Source: Hyphomicrobiales bacterium (lineage in GTDB: Bacteria > Pseudomonadota > Alphaproteobacteria > Rhizobiales > Aestuariivirgaceae). Taken from it: a stretch of 16,898 nt of DNA. Each line of letters opens with the position of its first letter. The first letter of the stretch is position 1. The position numbers and the translations under genes were made by a program. Below, piece after piece: positions 1 through 7,435 of this stretch. The notes beneath the pieces were generated by a model that ran no database searches, had not been told where the DNA came from, and was given only the letters and a program-made list of their open reading frames with translations. The stretch is from contig JANYGE010000289.1 in NCBI GenBank assembly GCA_025362535.1, positions 1-16,898 on the forward strand. The letters run 5' to 3'.

Positions 1-48
1 TTCGAAAATTGTGACGCTTGAGGTGGCGTAGTTCCAATTGAATTTTGC

Positions 49-82
49 GAATTACGGTGGGAATTACGGTGGAATTACGGTG
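49..82. repeat. Short tandem repeat, three GAATTACGGTG units
   Basis: Three near-perfect copies of GAATTACGGTG(G) lie head to tail at 49-60, 61-71 and 72-82. The first period is 12 bases and the second is 11. The array sits in the non-coding stretch downstream of the pyk stop codon. It is too short and lacks unique spacers, so it is not a CRISPR. It may be replication-slippage DNA or clustered protein sites; nothing in the sequence decides between these. Confidence 0.75.
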
Positions 83-125
83 CCACCCCACTTAATTAAA
101 GGTGATCTGCATCAGCGGGTGGCAC
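80..125 (-). terminator. Inverted repeat downstream of pyk, weak terminator candidate
   Basis: GTGCCACCC at 80-88 and GGGTGGCAC at 117-125 are perfect 9-base complements separated by 28 bases. On the minus strand the stem begins 12 bases after the pyk stop codon, which suits a transcript-end structure. The loop is long and no uridine run follows the stem, so it is not a classical Rho-independent terminator. The stem shares its edge with the tandem repeat at 49-82. Confidence 0.3.
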
Positions 126-137
126 TACGCAATTGCT

Positions 138-1571
138 CTAAAACCCTTTTCCGCCCGGCCCAATCGTTGCAATGCGCAACATATTGGTGGTGCCGGGGGC
201 ACCGATTGGCACACCGGCCGTGATGATGATTTTTTCGCCCGGCTTGGCAAAGTCTTCACGGAAGGCGATTTCTCCCGCTTGGCTCATCATTTCATCGAGA
301 GACTTTGCATCTTCGACCAAGACGGGATGTGCTCCCCAGGTGAGAGTTAAGCGACGCGCCGTTTCAATGACTGGTGTTAATGCCAAAATGGGCATGTTGG
401 GGCGTTGGCGGGCCACGCGAGACCCTGTGGAGCCTGAACCTGTGTAACACACGATAACTGGCACATTGAGTGTTTCGCCAATTGAGCGCGTGGCAGAGGC
501 AATGGCATCTGCTGCGGTTGATTCAACGTCATGGCGTTGGGCATGCACAATACCGCTATAGTAAATATCACCTTCAGCTGATTGCGCAATCTTGTCCATG
601 GTCTGCACCGCTTTTTCCGGCCAAGCACCAGAGGCGCTTTCGGCAGACAGCATCACCGCATCAGCACCTTCATAAACAGCCGTTGCTACATCCGAGACTT
701 CAGCGCGGGTTGGCACGGGCTCGGTGATCATCGATTCCAGCATTTGGGTTGCTACCACAACGGGCTTGCCAAAACGGCGGGCTGATCTGGTGATGTGCTT
801 TTGTTTTGATGGCACCGATTCAAGCGGAAGTTCAACACCCAAATCGCCGCGCGCCACCATAATGCCATCAGAGATTTTGAGAATTTCATCAAGCACGGGA
901 AGGGCTGAAGGCTTTTCAATCTTGGCCATCACACCGGCACGGCCTTTGACGAGTTTTTGCGCTTCGGCCACATCTTCGGGGCGCTGCACGAATGAAAGTG
1001 CGATCCAATCCACACCTAATGAAGCTGCAGCCTCAAGATCAGCGCGGTCTTTATCGGTGAGGGCCGGGATCGGCAGCAATGTATCCGGCAGGTTCACGCC
1101 CTTGCGATTGGAAAGAACGCCACCATAGATAATTTTTGTGTCTAAACGGGTTGGCGTTGCATCGGTAATTTCAACCCGCAAGCGGCCATCATTGAGCAAC
1201 AGGTTATCGCCCTTCTTAGCACCAGCGAAAATTTCTGGATGCGGCAGGAATACGCGGGTGGCATCGCCTGGCTCTGGGTTCGTATCAAACACAAATTGAT
1301 CGCCCGCATTTATCTTCACTTCTTTTTCAGCGAAGGTGCCGATGCGGATTTTGGGGCCCTGCAAATCGGCCAAAATGCCGATGGGGCGTTTCAACTTTTC
1401 TTCAATCGCACGAATATGGCCGTGGAGTTCTTTGAGCAGAGCATGATTGGTGTGGCTCATGTTAATGCGGAACACATCCACACCGGCGATAAAGAGCTTT
1501 TCAATCATCTCCAGACTGGCCGAAGCTGGACCTAACGTAGCTAGGATTTTGACCTTACGTTTTCTGCGCAA
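138..1571 (-). CDS. pyk: Pyruvate kinase
   Basis: This enzyme transfers phosphate from phosphoenolpyruvate to ADP in the last step of glycolysis, in the cytoplasm. The 477-residue product has the usual bacterial length. It opens with the (beta/alpha)8 barrel signature KILATLGPAS (8-17) and FRINMSH (34-40). It carries the active-site segment AKIEKP (216-221, K217 and E219), the metal ligand in ARGDLGVE (240-247, D243) and the VATQMLESM stretch (273-281). The C-terminal domain, from about residue 350, holds CYTGSGSTG and ends TAGVPIG...TTN. The start is a TTG at 1571: a TGA lies in frame three codons upstream, no ATG fits, and AAGTGAG precedes it at a usable distance. DUF1036 lies 18 nt upstream on the same strand, so the two are probably co-transcribed. 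The identification is secure; the start codon is less so. Confidence 0.97.
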   Translation of the reverse strand: MRRKRKVKILATLGPASASLEMIEKLFIAGVDVFRINMSHTNHALLKELHGHIRAIEEKLKRPIGILADLQGPKIRIGTFAEKEVKINAGDQFVFDTNPEPGDATRVFLPHPEIFAGAKKGDNLLLNDGRLRVEITDATPTRLDTKIIYGGVLSNRKGVNLPDTLLPIPALTDKDRADLEAAASLGVDWIALSFVQRPEDVAEAQKLVKGRAGVMAKIEKPSALPVLDEILKISDGIMVARGDLGVELPLESVPSKQKHITRSARRFGKPVVVATQMLESMITEPVPTRAEVSDVATAVYEGADAVMLSAESASGAWPEKAVQTMDKIAQSAEGDIYYSGIVHAQRHDVESTAADAIASATRSIGETLNVPVIVCYTGSGSTGSRVARQRPNMPILALTPVIETARRLTLTWGAHPVLVEDAKSLDEMMSQAGEIAFREDFAKPGEKIIITAGVPIGAPGTTNMLRIATIGPGGKGF

Positions 1572-1589
1572 TTTAATGACTCACTTTAA

Positions 1590-2018
1590 TTATTGGCTGG
1601 GTGTTGTCTTGTCGCCAGAAAGTGAGACAGTCCAATCAGCTTCTTCGCCGGTGTCCACTTCAAAGAAACCTTGTTTCTGAAAGCCACGGTCAGAGCAATT
1701 ATCAATGCCGCGGATGGTGAATATTTTATCTTTAATACAAATCTGTGATTTGCCGCCCCACGAGCCGCCTTTCTCCTGATCGACGGCATAAACATAATAA
1801 TAGCGTGCAATCAACGCACCCTTGAGCAGGGTGAGGCATTTTTGCGGTCCGGCTGTCCACCAACCTTCGCTGGCCCAGCCTTCTTTATCTTTATAACCTA
1901 TCGCAACACCCACTTTGCTGGCGGTGTTATTGCAGAGTTTAAGATCTGCTTTTGCGGGGGTTCCGGCTGCGGCCAGAAGCAGGGCAGCCCCTAAACCAAT
2001 CCAGAATTTGCCAATCAT
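1590..2018 (-). CDS. DUF1036 family secreted protein
   Basis: A 142-residue protein of the alphaproteobacterial DUF1036 family, of unknown function. It begins with a signal peptide: MIGKFWIGLGAALLLAAAG, then a likely cleavage after AKA near residue 23, so export to the periplasm is expected. The mature part starts with LKLCNNT and has the family pattern of spaced Cys residues and Trp-rich motifs (GWASEGWW, GSWGG), with a conserved CIKDK. The ATG at 2018 was chosen because GGAGG lies 8 nt upstream and it places the signal peptide at the N terminus. A longer frame back to 2162 adds 48 residues with no signal-like character. Pairing with pyk is common in Rhizobiales, but a functional link is not established. 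Confidence 0.88.
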   Translation of the reverse strand: MIGKFWIGLGAALLLAAAGTPAKADLKLCNNTASKVGVAIGYKDKEGWASEGWWTAGPQKCLTLLKGALIARYYYVYAVDQEKGGSWGGKSQICIKDKIFTIRGIDNCSDRGFQKQGFFEVDTGEEADWTVSLSGDKTTPSQ

Positions 2019-2161
2019 GCCAGTGCCTCCACGCGTCAAGCGAATCAAATCTATGTTTAGTTTCAAGGATTGCGCCGTCAATCTCGAAAATTGGCTGGAA
2101 ACTAGGGCATTATGAGACGCGCGACAAGTGTTTAAGGGCTGTGGATGACGGAAGTTCAGCA

Positions 2162-2190
2162 TTGGCGCTTTTCATTTCAGCGCTTATGTA
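2162..2190 (+). promoter_or_regulatory. Weak sigma-70-like promoter candidate for DUF1244-gapR
   Basis: TTGGCG (2162-2167) and TATGTA (2185-2190) are 17 bases apart, so transcription would begin near 2197. Each hexamer matches the consensus at only three or four positions. The 178-base gap between the divergent DUF1036 and DUF1244 genes must hold promoters for both directions, and this is the best plus-strand candidate I see. A start near 2197 would give a leader of only a few bases. Confidence 0.25.
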
Positions 2191-2202
2191 AGGGCCATGG
2201 AC

Positions 2203-2481
2203 ATGGATGACAAAACCAAGACTGAACTTGAGGCCGCTGCTTTTCGCCGCCTGATTGAGCATTTGCGCGCCCGCGATGATGTGCAGAATCTTGATTTGAT
2301 GAATCTCGCTGGCTTCTGCCGTAACTGCCTGTCAAATTGGTTTGAAGATGCGGCAAAGGCCAAAGGTCTTGCTGTTTCGCGCGATGCGGCGCGCCAGCAT
2401 ATTTATGGCATGCCCTATGAAGAGTGGAAGGCCAAGCACCAGTCTGGCCCCACGCAAAAAATCACACCACCCCAACATTAA
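2203..2481 (+). CDS. DUF1244 family protein
   Basis: A small cytoplasmic protein of the DUF1244 family, of unknown biochemical function. The family hallmarks are clear: DLMNLAGFCRNCLSNWF with its paired cysteines (FCRNC), then a C-terminal GMPYEEWKAKH. The two Cys could bind metal, but that is inference. No signal peptide or membrane segment is seen. Two ATGs compete. AGGG at 2191-2194 lies only 2 nt before the ATG at 2197 but 8 nt before the ATG at 2203, so 2203 is preferred (92 residues); 2197 adds two residues. The gapR start follows 15 nt after the stop, so the two very likely share an mRNA. Confidence 0.9.
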   Translation: MDDKTKTELEAAAFRRLIEHLRARDDVQNLDLMNLAGFCRNCLSNWFEDAAKAKGLAVSRDAARQHIYGMPYEEWKAKHQSGPTQKITPPQH

Positions 2482-2496
2482 TTTCGGAGAAGAGAC

Positions 2497-2772
2497 GTGG
2501 CTGACAAGACAACGACGCATTTTGCCCATGGCCAACTCAAAGCCATTGTCGAGCGCATTGAGCGCCTGGAAGAAGAAAAGAAAACTATCGCTGCTGATAT
2601 CAAGGAAGTTTATGCCGAAGCCAAAGGCACCGGCTTTGATATTAAAATTCTGCGCAAGGTGATTTCACTGCGCAAGAAGGAACCAACCGAGCGCCAGGAA
2701 GAAGAAGCCTTGATTGATGTGTATCTGGCAGCACTGGGCATGGCGCCGAGTGTGGCGGAAGAGGCGGCCTGA
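2497..2772 (+). CDS. gapR: GapR-type nucleoid-associated protein (DUF2312/UPF0335)
   Basis: The 91-residue product matches the DUF2312 family. Its Caulobacter member GapR is a helical, multimeric clamp that binds AT-rich and overtwisted DNA ahead of replication and transcription machinery. The visible signature is a long N-terminal coiled coil ([19 protein letters not shown]), followed by [18 protein letters not shown], the basic DNA-facing [13 protein letters not shown] and a short C-terminal helix ([10 protein letters not shown]). It starts with GTG at 2497, with GGAGA 6 nt upstream; no other start preserves the conserved N terminus. It is second in a likely operon with DUF1244. Its stop codon is 3 nt from the stop of the convergent toxin gene. 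The family assignment is secure; DNA-binding behaviour is carried over from Caulobacter. Confidence 0.93.
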   Translation: MADKTTTHFAHGQLKAIVERIERLEEEKKTIAADIKEVYAEAKGTGFDIKILRKVISLRKKEPTERQEEEALIDVYLAALGMAPSVAEEAA

Positions 2773-2775
2773 AAA

Positions 2776-3210
2776 TCAAAGCTCATCAATCTGCAACACT
2801 GCAATGCCGTGGCTAGATTTGAAATGGTGATCATTGGTTAGAAAGACCTCGCACTCCATTTCAATGGCGGCGAGAAAATGTGTGGCGTCGACGAGCTTTA
2901 GATTTTTTTCTGCGCCAAGTCTCGCAGCCGAGATTACTCTTTCGCTATCGACGGGCACGAGGTTGAAGAGTCCATTGTCGTAGAAAATATCATGGTATTG
3001 TTGTATGAGCTTGTCGTTCTTAAATTTGTGTGCGCCAAAAAAGCATTCGGCAACGCCTATATTGCTGATGAAGAGACTTGCCTCTGTTTGCTCAAGGATG
3101 TTTAGAACTTGAACTATTTTTTGTTGGAGCAAATCGGTCCGCTCTATCAGATAAATCAGTATGTTCGAGTCAAAATAGACCCTTGATGCTAACTTCAAAC
3201 GGTTAATCAT
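2776..3210 (-). CDS. PIN-domain toxin of a type II toxin-antitoxin pair (VapC-like)
   Basis: The 144-residue product is a PIN-domain protein, probably a metal-dependent RNase of the VapC type. Acidic active-site residues are in the expected order: D14 in VYFDSNILIYLIE, E55 in IGVAECFFG, D108 in LKLVDATHF and D127 in FLTNDHHF. The ATG at 3210 overlaps the end of the antitoxin gene by 8 nt (ATGATTAA), typical of translational coupling, and no separate ribosome binding site is evident. A longer frame to 3264 would run inside the antitoxin gene and adds nothing PIN-like. The toxin ends tail to tail with gapR. The stretch appears AT-richer than its flanks, which fits horizontal gain. The RNA target cannot be told from sequence. 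Confidence 0.87.
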   Translation of the reverse strand: MINRLKLASRVYFDSNILIYLIERTDLLQQKIVQVLNILEQTEASLFISNIGVAECFFGAHKFKNDKLIQQYHDIFYDNGLFNLVPVDSERVISAARLGAEKNLKLVDATHFLAAIEMECEVFLTNDHHFKSSHGIAVLQIDEL

Positions 3211-3499
3211 TATCACGGAAGTAGCGGCTCCGTTTTGCCAAATCAGCAGCCGATTGTTCTCCAACTAATTTGATACCGGTTCCGGCTAATGCGATGAGAC
3301 GCTCATATTTTTGTTTTCTATTGGCGGCTGGGTCTGCAGGTAAATCACTTTGCAACTGAGGAATGCTGCGGGCACGGTCGATGGATATGGTTACAAGTGT
3401 GGGCCGCCCATGGCTGGTGTGAACGACAAGTTCGCGCCTTGCCGTTTCAGCAAACACGCCATAGCGATCTTTGATCTCTTTGGAGGACATGGTTTTCAT
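3203..3499 (-). CDS. Phd/YefM-type antitoxin
   Basis: The 98-residue product has the N-terminal Phd/YefM DNA-binding fold. SSKEIKDRYGVFAETARREL is followed by VVHTSHGRPTLVTISIDRAR, the usual strand-turn-strand with a GRP motif. The C-terminal half (about 45-98) is polar and basic and would wrap the toxin. It lies directly upstream of, and overlaps, the PIN toxin. The ATG at 3499 is used here; a second ATG at 3490 also fits. Neither has a Shine-Dalgarno sequence, and the promoter puts the RNA start at about 3500, so the mRNA is probably leaderless. The palindrome over the promoter fits the autorepression known for Phd-family antitoxins. Confidence 0.85.
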   Translation of the reverse strand: MKTMSSKEIKDRYGVFAETARRELVVHTSHGRPTLVTISIDRARSIPQLQSDLPADPAANRKQKYERLIALAGTGIKLVGEQSAADLAKRSRYFRDND

Positions 3500-3521
3500 T
3501 AGAGCTATTATAGCTCTAATG
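3497..3521. promoter_or_regulatory. 25-bp perfect palindrome, likely antitoxin operator
   Basis: Two perfect 12-base arms flank a single central base at 3509; the core is TAGAGCTATTATAGCTCTA (3500-3518). The palindrome contains the whole -10 element of the antitoxin promoter and reaches into the antitoxin ATG (3499-3497). A dimer bound here would block RNA polymerase, which is the usual arrangement for Phd-family autorepression. The palindrome is seen directly; the operator role is inferred. Confidence 0.75.
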
Positions 3522-3535
3522 GAGCCATTTTACAA
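3507..3535 (-). promoter_or_regulatory. Sigma-70 promoter of the Phd/PIN module
   Basis: Read on the minus strand, TTGTAA (3535-3530) is followed after exactly 17 bases by a consensus TATAAT (3512-3507). The expected transcription start is about 3500, one base before the antitoxin ATG at 3499. It is the strongest promoter match in the window. Confidence 0.75.
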
Positions 3536-3552
3536 GAGGGCTGGTTGCAGAC

Positions 3553-5208
3553 TTACTCTGTAACCAGCTGACCCACTTTTTGCGTGTTATTGATCACACC
3601 CAAAGCTGGCGCATCGAGGTTGCCTTTGCCTTCGCGGTTTACCACCAAGAGATCGCCTTTGCCTTCAGCGGAGGTTTGAGTTCCGGAAGATACACCTTCC
3701 TCACCCAAGACAGCAGCTTTTGGCAGGCTTGATTCTCCGCTGGCACCAATCAAACTTGGCGCACCATCGCGGCGGATTGCAGCTTCGCCATTCAGGAAGA
3801 GTTGTGGCCACCAATTAATGTCGCTGCCACCAGCTGAAGCCAATAAAGGCTTGATTACCGGAGCATCATCAGTCGTGCCATTGCGCAGCTGTGCAGCAAA
3901 GTTACCTTTGCCTTTTTGATTGGTTTTGGCTTGCGGCATAGCGGGTTCTTCAACCATGGAAGCAGCTTCCATGACAGTTGATAAGCCATCAGCTACGGGG
4001 GATGGTTTGTTGCCACCGGAAAGATCAGGCGGACCGCCATTGGCAGCAGAAATGCGAACACTCTTAATGTTGGCGGCGGCCATCAGCATAATTTCAACTG
4101 GCTTCAAGCGTGGCTTTGGCACGGGGTAACCTTGGCGCACCAAAGGTTCATTAGCGCCATTGTCAGCGACTTGTGGTTCATCAGGAATTGCCGCATTTGC
4201 AGCAGCTTCATTGAGTTTCTCGGCTTCGGCTCTGGTGACAGTTGGTTCAGGTGGAACAACTGAAGCTACTGTCGATTTTGCCAGTTTGAAAGGAGCAGCG
4301 GGGGCAACAGCGGCATCAGCGCTCAGATCGGCCATGTCATCTTCATTGCCAACATAGGCCGACGCTACATCTGCACCTTGATCATCAGCTGCCTGATCAT
4401 CTGCTGCTTGACCATCGGCAACAGCTGCTTCTTGGGCTGGGCTCACGCCTGGCTTTTTCTTGCCAAACAATGCGGCGACCAATCCACCACCATTGCCAGT
4501 TTCTTCTGGTGCAACAGTTGTGTCATTGCCGTCATTCAGGCGCATACGCCGGCCAACGGTTTTAGAGCCTTCACGGAAAATCTGCGCCATTTGCAAATTG
4601 CTGATGGCTGGGCCCCAATGGCGCACATGGCCAGAGTCTGCATGCAGGAAGCCAGTCGGGCCGCCTGCGGAACGATAATAACCAACACCACCCACTTTGC
4701 GCACCAAGGCGCTGTTACGGATCTTAATGGTTGGAACATCAGGGAAATAGAAGTCGATGGCCTTGCCCACCATGTGTTGGCTCTTGGTGGCCACATTGCG
4801 GCCTATGCGCTTCAAGAAGGCATTGGTTTTTGGCGAACGATAGCCGCAAACAATATGGATGGGGCGGTTTGAGCCCAGATCTTCATGCAGTTCCCACACC
4901 AGATCAATGGTTCTGGGATCAATGGTAATAACTTCCTTGCGGCGCCAATCGCGCAGCAGATAATTGATTTGCTTCATAGCAGAAGGCACATAATGCCCGT
5001 TTTGCATGTAAGTCACAGTCAAGCTTTCGCCTGTATGCATATGATAAAGCTGAATGGTGCGGGTTTCGCCGCCAGCGATGGAAGAGCCACCCAAAAGGGT
5101 CAAATCACCCAGCAAAAGGCCTGCCACGATGGTCGTTGCGACCATGGCTTTCTTAAAGCGAGCAGTCAGTTTCTGACGTTGTTCAGCGTCCAATAAACTC
5201 ATCCCCAT
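3553..5208 (-). CDS. DUF882 / M15-like peptidase-fold protein with long C-terminal tail
   Basis: The N-terminal part is a DUF882 (YcbK-like, M15_2) domain, related to zinc D-Ala-D-Ala carboxypeptidases and likely to act on peptidoglycan in the periplasm. Residues about 19-47 form a signal anchor or signal peptide. The domain (about 50-215) holds CGYRSP, the zinc-site motif SQHMVGKAIDFY (H145, D152) and FLHADSGHVRHW (H189, D191, H194). From about 220 to 551 the chain is low-complexity and probably disordered, with an ADDQ-type acidic repeat (263-280), Pro-rich stretches and three G-K-G-(N/D) motifs at 432-437, 515-520 and 526-531. The tail makes it much longer than a bare DUF882 protein. The ATG at 5208 is used; 5202 is an alternative and neither has a good ribosome binding site. 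It lies downstream of the L,D-transpeptidase gene on the same strand. Confidence 0.9.
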   Translation of the reverse strand: MGMSLLDAEQRQKLTARFKKAMVATTIVAGLLLGDLTLLGGSSIAGGETRTIQLYHMHTGESLTVTYMQNGHYVPSAMKQINYLLRDWRRKEVITIDPRTIDLVWELHEDLGSNRPIHIVCGYRSPKTNAFLKRIGRNVATKSQHMVGKAIDFYFPDVPTIKIRNSALVRKVGGVGYYRSAGGPTGFLHADSGHVRHWGPAISNLQMAQIFREGSKTVGRRMRLNDGNDTTVAPEETGNGGGLVAALFGKKKPGVSPAQEAAVADGQAADDQAADDQGADVASAYVGNEDDMADLSADAAVAPAAPFKLAKSTVASVVPPEPTVTRAEAEKLNEAAANAAIPDEPQVADNGANEPLVRQGYPVPKPRLKPVEIMLMAAANIKSVRISAANGGPPDLSGGNKPSPVADGLSTVMEAASMVEEPAMPQAKTNQKGKGNFAAQLRNGTTDDAPVIKPLLASAGGSDINWWPQLFLNGEAAIRRDGAPSLIGASGESSLPKAAVLGEEGVSSGTQTSAEGKGDLLVVNREGKGNLDAPALGVINNTQKVGQLVTE

Positions 5209-5304
5209 ACTCTACACACACACCGGGCGGAAACCCGACTCCTCACCAAGTTTTCCGTCTGGGTGCGAGTAGACCAAGCCACTCTATACCTAAACGGGAC
5301 ATCT

Positions 5305-5320
5305 AACAAGATTGCGGCCA
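5305..5320 (-). promoter_or_regulatory. Degenerate sigma-54-like element upstream of the DUF882 gene
   Basis: On the minus strand TGGC, seven bases, then TTGTT matches the spacing of the -24/-12 promoter (TGGCAC-N5-TTGCW). The critical -12 dinucleotide is GT instead of GC. A start would fall near 5295, leaving a leader of about 87 nt. It sits in the 175-base gap between the transpeptidase stop and the DUF882 start, and a sigma-54 activator gene is two genes away. This is a weak candidate only. Confidence 0.2.
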
Positions 5321-5323
5321 CTC

Positions 5324-5336
5324 TGAGGCAGCCTCA
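5324..5336. repeat. Short palindrome TGAGGCAGCCTCA
   Basis: Perfect 6-base arms surround a single A, close to the sigma-54-like element and about 37 bases beyond the transpeptidase stop. The one-base centre rules out an RNA hairpin, so if functional it would be a protein site. No regulator can be named. Confidence 0.4.
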
Positions 5337-5383
5337 TCGTTAATGCACTGTGCCCTAATGTACTTAATGGAAGTTTAAAAAGT

Positions 5384-7435
5384 TCAATTTTGATTCAAAC
5401 CACCCACAATTGCACCATTCTCCACGATTTTATCGTCAGAAATCTGAGGTTTAGCGTTGGGGCTGTAAGCAAAAGCCTTGGCCATGGCGGCATCTCGACC
5501 ATAAAAATCATCATAATAGACGATTTTTCCGTCAGCATTCGGCCAAGCTGTGAAATAGGTGAGATAAACCGGGGTCTTTTGGGCGAGACTTACGGAATGG
5601 CTATCGCCACTTTCAATATTGGCAGCGACCTTGGCTGCATCCCAGCCCAACAAAAACTGTGCAAATTCGCGTGGATTTTGCACACGGACGCAACCATGGC
5701 TGAAAGCGCGCATCGATTCTGTGAACAGGTTGCGGGTTGGTGTGTCATGCATGTAAATGTCATGAGAGTTGGGGAAGAGGAATTTTATTTCGCCCAAAGC
5801 ATTGCCATCGCCAGCGGGCTGTTGCACGCCGATTGTTGGCGATTGCCCCATGCCCCACCAATCGACATCGCGCGACGAGATAGGCCGGCCTTTCGAATCG
5901 ACAACTTTAAAGCCGTTGCGATCTAGGTAACCTGGGTCTTTGCGGCTTTTCGGGCCATATTCATTGACAATGATGGAAGCCGGAACACCCCAAGTTGGGT
6001 TGAATACTACGGTTTCGATCGTGTCATAAAAGGAAGTGGTTTGCGTGAGGGGGCGACCAACGATCACGCGGCTTTTCCATGCTGATTTATTTCCATCCAT
6101 CACATTGACTTCAAATGCCGCTTGATTGACGAAAACATAACGCTGGCCCAGATTTTTCGGCAACCAGCGCAAGCGCTCCATATTGTAAATCAAACGCTGG
6201 CGGTCATTTTCACTGTGATCAATGTTGAAAGCTTGAACTGTTGTATTATCAATGCCACCCGTGGCTTTCACCTTATTGGCCACCTGGAATTTCTTCAAGG
6301 CTTCGGAAAGCGGTTGGTCGAGCTGTTCTTCATCGTTGTTGGCGGCATCTTCTGCGCTCAACAGGCCCAAGAGCTGCAATTTGGCGCGAATGCTTGGAAT
6401 GCGGGGATCAGTGGCACCAGGTTTGACCCGTGGTCCCTCAGCGATTTGAGCGATGGGTTTTGCCGGGGCCGCTACTTGGCTTAAAGCTTTTTTGAACATG
6501 GCATATTGCGGGTGGGTGGGTGCAAGGCCCGTCAGGTAGCTTTCAAGAAAAGGCGAATGAGCGATAATTTTCGCGGCCGATTCGGCATCAACTGGGTTGG
6601 TTTTGATGTCATAATAAAGCGACAGGCGGGCAGGATCGAATTGTCCGCCAGAAAGGTGACGGGCATATTTCAAGACTCTCGCCGAGAGACCCACATCAAA
6701 TTGCGCAAGCTTTAGGATGTCACCACCCAAATTTTTGTCGGCATCTTCAAAGCTCGGCAAGACGGGTGGCAGATAATTTGCTGGAATGAGACCTTCTTCG
6801 CCAGCACGCGATAGAATTTTCAAAGCTTGACTGGCGCGCTCGGTGATGTGGCCATCCTTGAACCAAAGTGGATTAAAGCCATTTGAGCTGTAAAGCGACA
6901 AGACGGCTTTGCGTTCGGCATCGACAGCGCGGATCGCTGTTCCTTTGTCGGCAAGCGTCAATCTTACGGCTTCAGTTTCATTGGAATCGGTTTCCAGCTT
7001 TGCAAATGCTGGATCAAAAAGTGCAATGACCAAAGGCGGCTGATAATTGATGGTGCCCATGCCCAGACCGGGCAAAGGTTCAGGCTCCGAAAGCTCGGTT
7101 ATGAAACTTCCGTTCCTCTTCGACTTATCAGGGCCAAAGCCATAAACAACATTTTCGCCATCGCCAGCGCCATATTTGTCTTTGTAGATAATTCTATTGC
7201 CGAACACGTCAAAAGCGGGGCGACTAGCGGAGGGCGTATCAAAATTTTTCAGCCGAATGATTTGGCCGTCGGATGATACGGTTGGCCTCGACAGAGACTC
7301 GCTCTGGCTGCCAAAGAGAGATTCAAAAAATCCCCGGCGTTTCTTGTAAACTTTGAAGGTTTCAGCATCAGCAGCGCCAGCAAAAAGAGCCAAGGCTGCT
7401 AAGCCGCAGATTAATTTTGGAACAAACCGCAGCAT
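5384..7435 (-). CDS. L,D-transpeptidase, YcbB/LdtD type, with peptidoglycan-binding domain
   Basis: This periplasmic enzyme would form 3-3 (L,D) cross-links in peptidoglycan. The 683-residue product starts with a clear signal peptide (about 1-24, LAALALFAGAADA). A lipid- or wall-facing linker and the LdtD-type scaffold region (about 170-310) follow, then a PG_binding_1 domain (about 343-406, with IRAKLQLLG and LKKFQ). The YkuD catalytic domain (about 430-605) carries HDTPTRNLF and the active-site motif SHGCVRV, with Cys582. The ATG at 7435 has AGGAG 8 nt upstream; the in-frame TTG at 7441 has that site only 2 nt away and was rejected. The response regulator ends 95 nt upstream and DUF882 starts 175 nt downstream, all on the minus strand, suggesting joint cell-wall function. 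L,D-transpeptidases are prominent in Rhizobiales, which have many 3-3 cross-links. Confidence 0.93.
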   Translation of the reverse strand: MLRFVPKLICGLAALALFAGAADAETFKVYKKRRGFFESLFGSQSESLSRPTVSSDGQIIRLKNFDTPSASRPAFDVFGNRIIYKDKYGAGDGENVVYGFGPDKSKRNGSFITELSEPEPLPGLGMGTINYQPPLVIALFDPAFAKLETDSNETEAVRLTLADKGTAIRAVDAERKAVLSLYSSNGFNPLWFKDGHITERASQALKILSRAGEEGLIPANYLPPVLPSFEDADKNLGGDILKLAQFDVGLSARVLKYARHLSGGQFDPARLSLYYDIKTNPVDAESAAKIIAHSPFLESYLTGLAPTHPQYAMFKKALSQVAAPAKPIAQIAEGPRVKPGATDPRIPSIRAKLQLLGLLSAEDAANNDEEQLDQPLSEALKKFQVANKVKATGGIDNTTVQAFNIDHSENDRQRLIYNMERLRWLPKNLGQRYVFVNQAAFEVNVMDGNKSAWKSRVIVGRPLTQTTSFYDTIETVVFNPTWGVPASIIVNEYGPKSRKDPGYLDRNGFKVVDSKGRPISSRDVDWWGMGQSPTIGVQQPAGDGNALGEIKFLFPNSHDIYMHDTPTRNLFTESMRAFSHGCVRVQNPREFAQFLLGWDAAKVAANIESGDSHSVSLAQKTPVYLTYFTAWPNADGKIVYYDDFYGRDAAMAKAFAYSPNAKPQISDDKIVENGAIVGGLNQN

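Noticed and set aside
49..82. CRISPR-like array
   Set aside because: The units are 11-12 bases, contiguous, with no spacers and no cas genes nearby.
3540..3568. GCTGGTT/AACCAGC inverted repeat as a terminator of the DUF882 gene
   Set aside because: The loop is 15 bases and contains the stop codon, and no uridine run follows on the minus strand.
4378..4872. Open frame of 164 codons on the plus strand inside the DUF882 gene
   Set aside because: It is antisense to a recognisable conserved domain and its product resembles no family I know; likewise the frame at 7621-8202 inside the response regulator.
5224..5237. CGGG/CCCG hairpin in the DUF882 leader as a terminator or riboswitch
   Set aside because: The 4-base stem is too short, has no T-run, and nothing around it resembles a known riboswitch.
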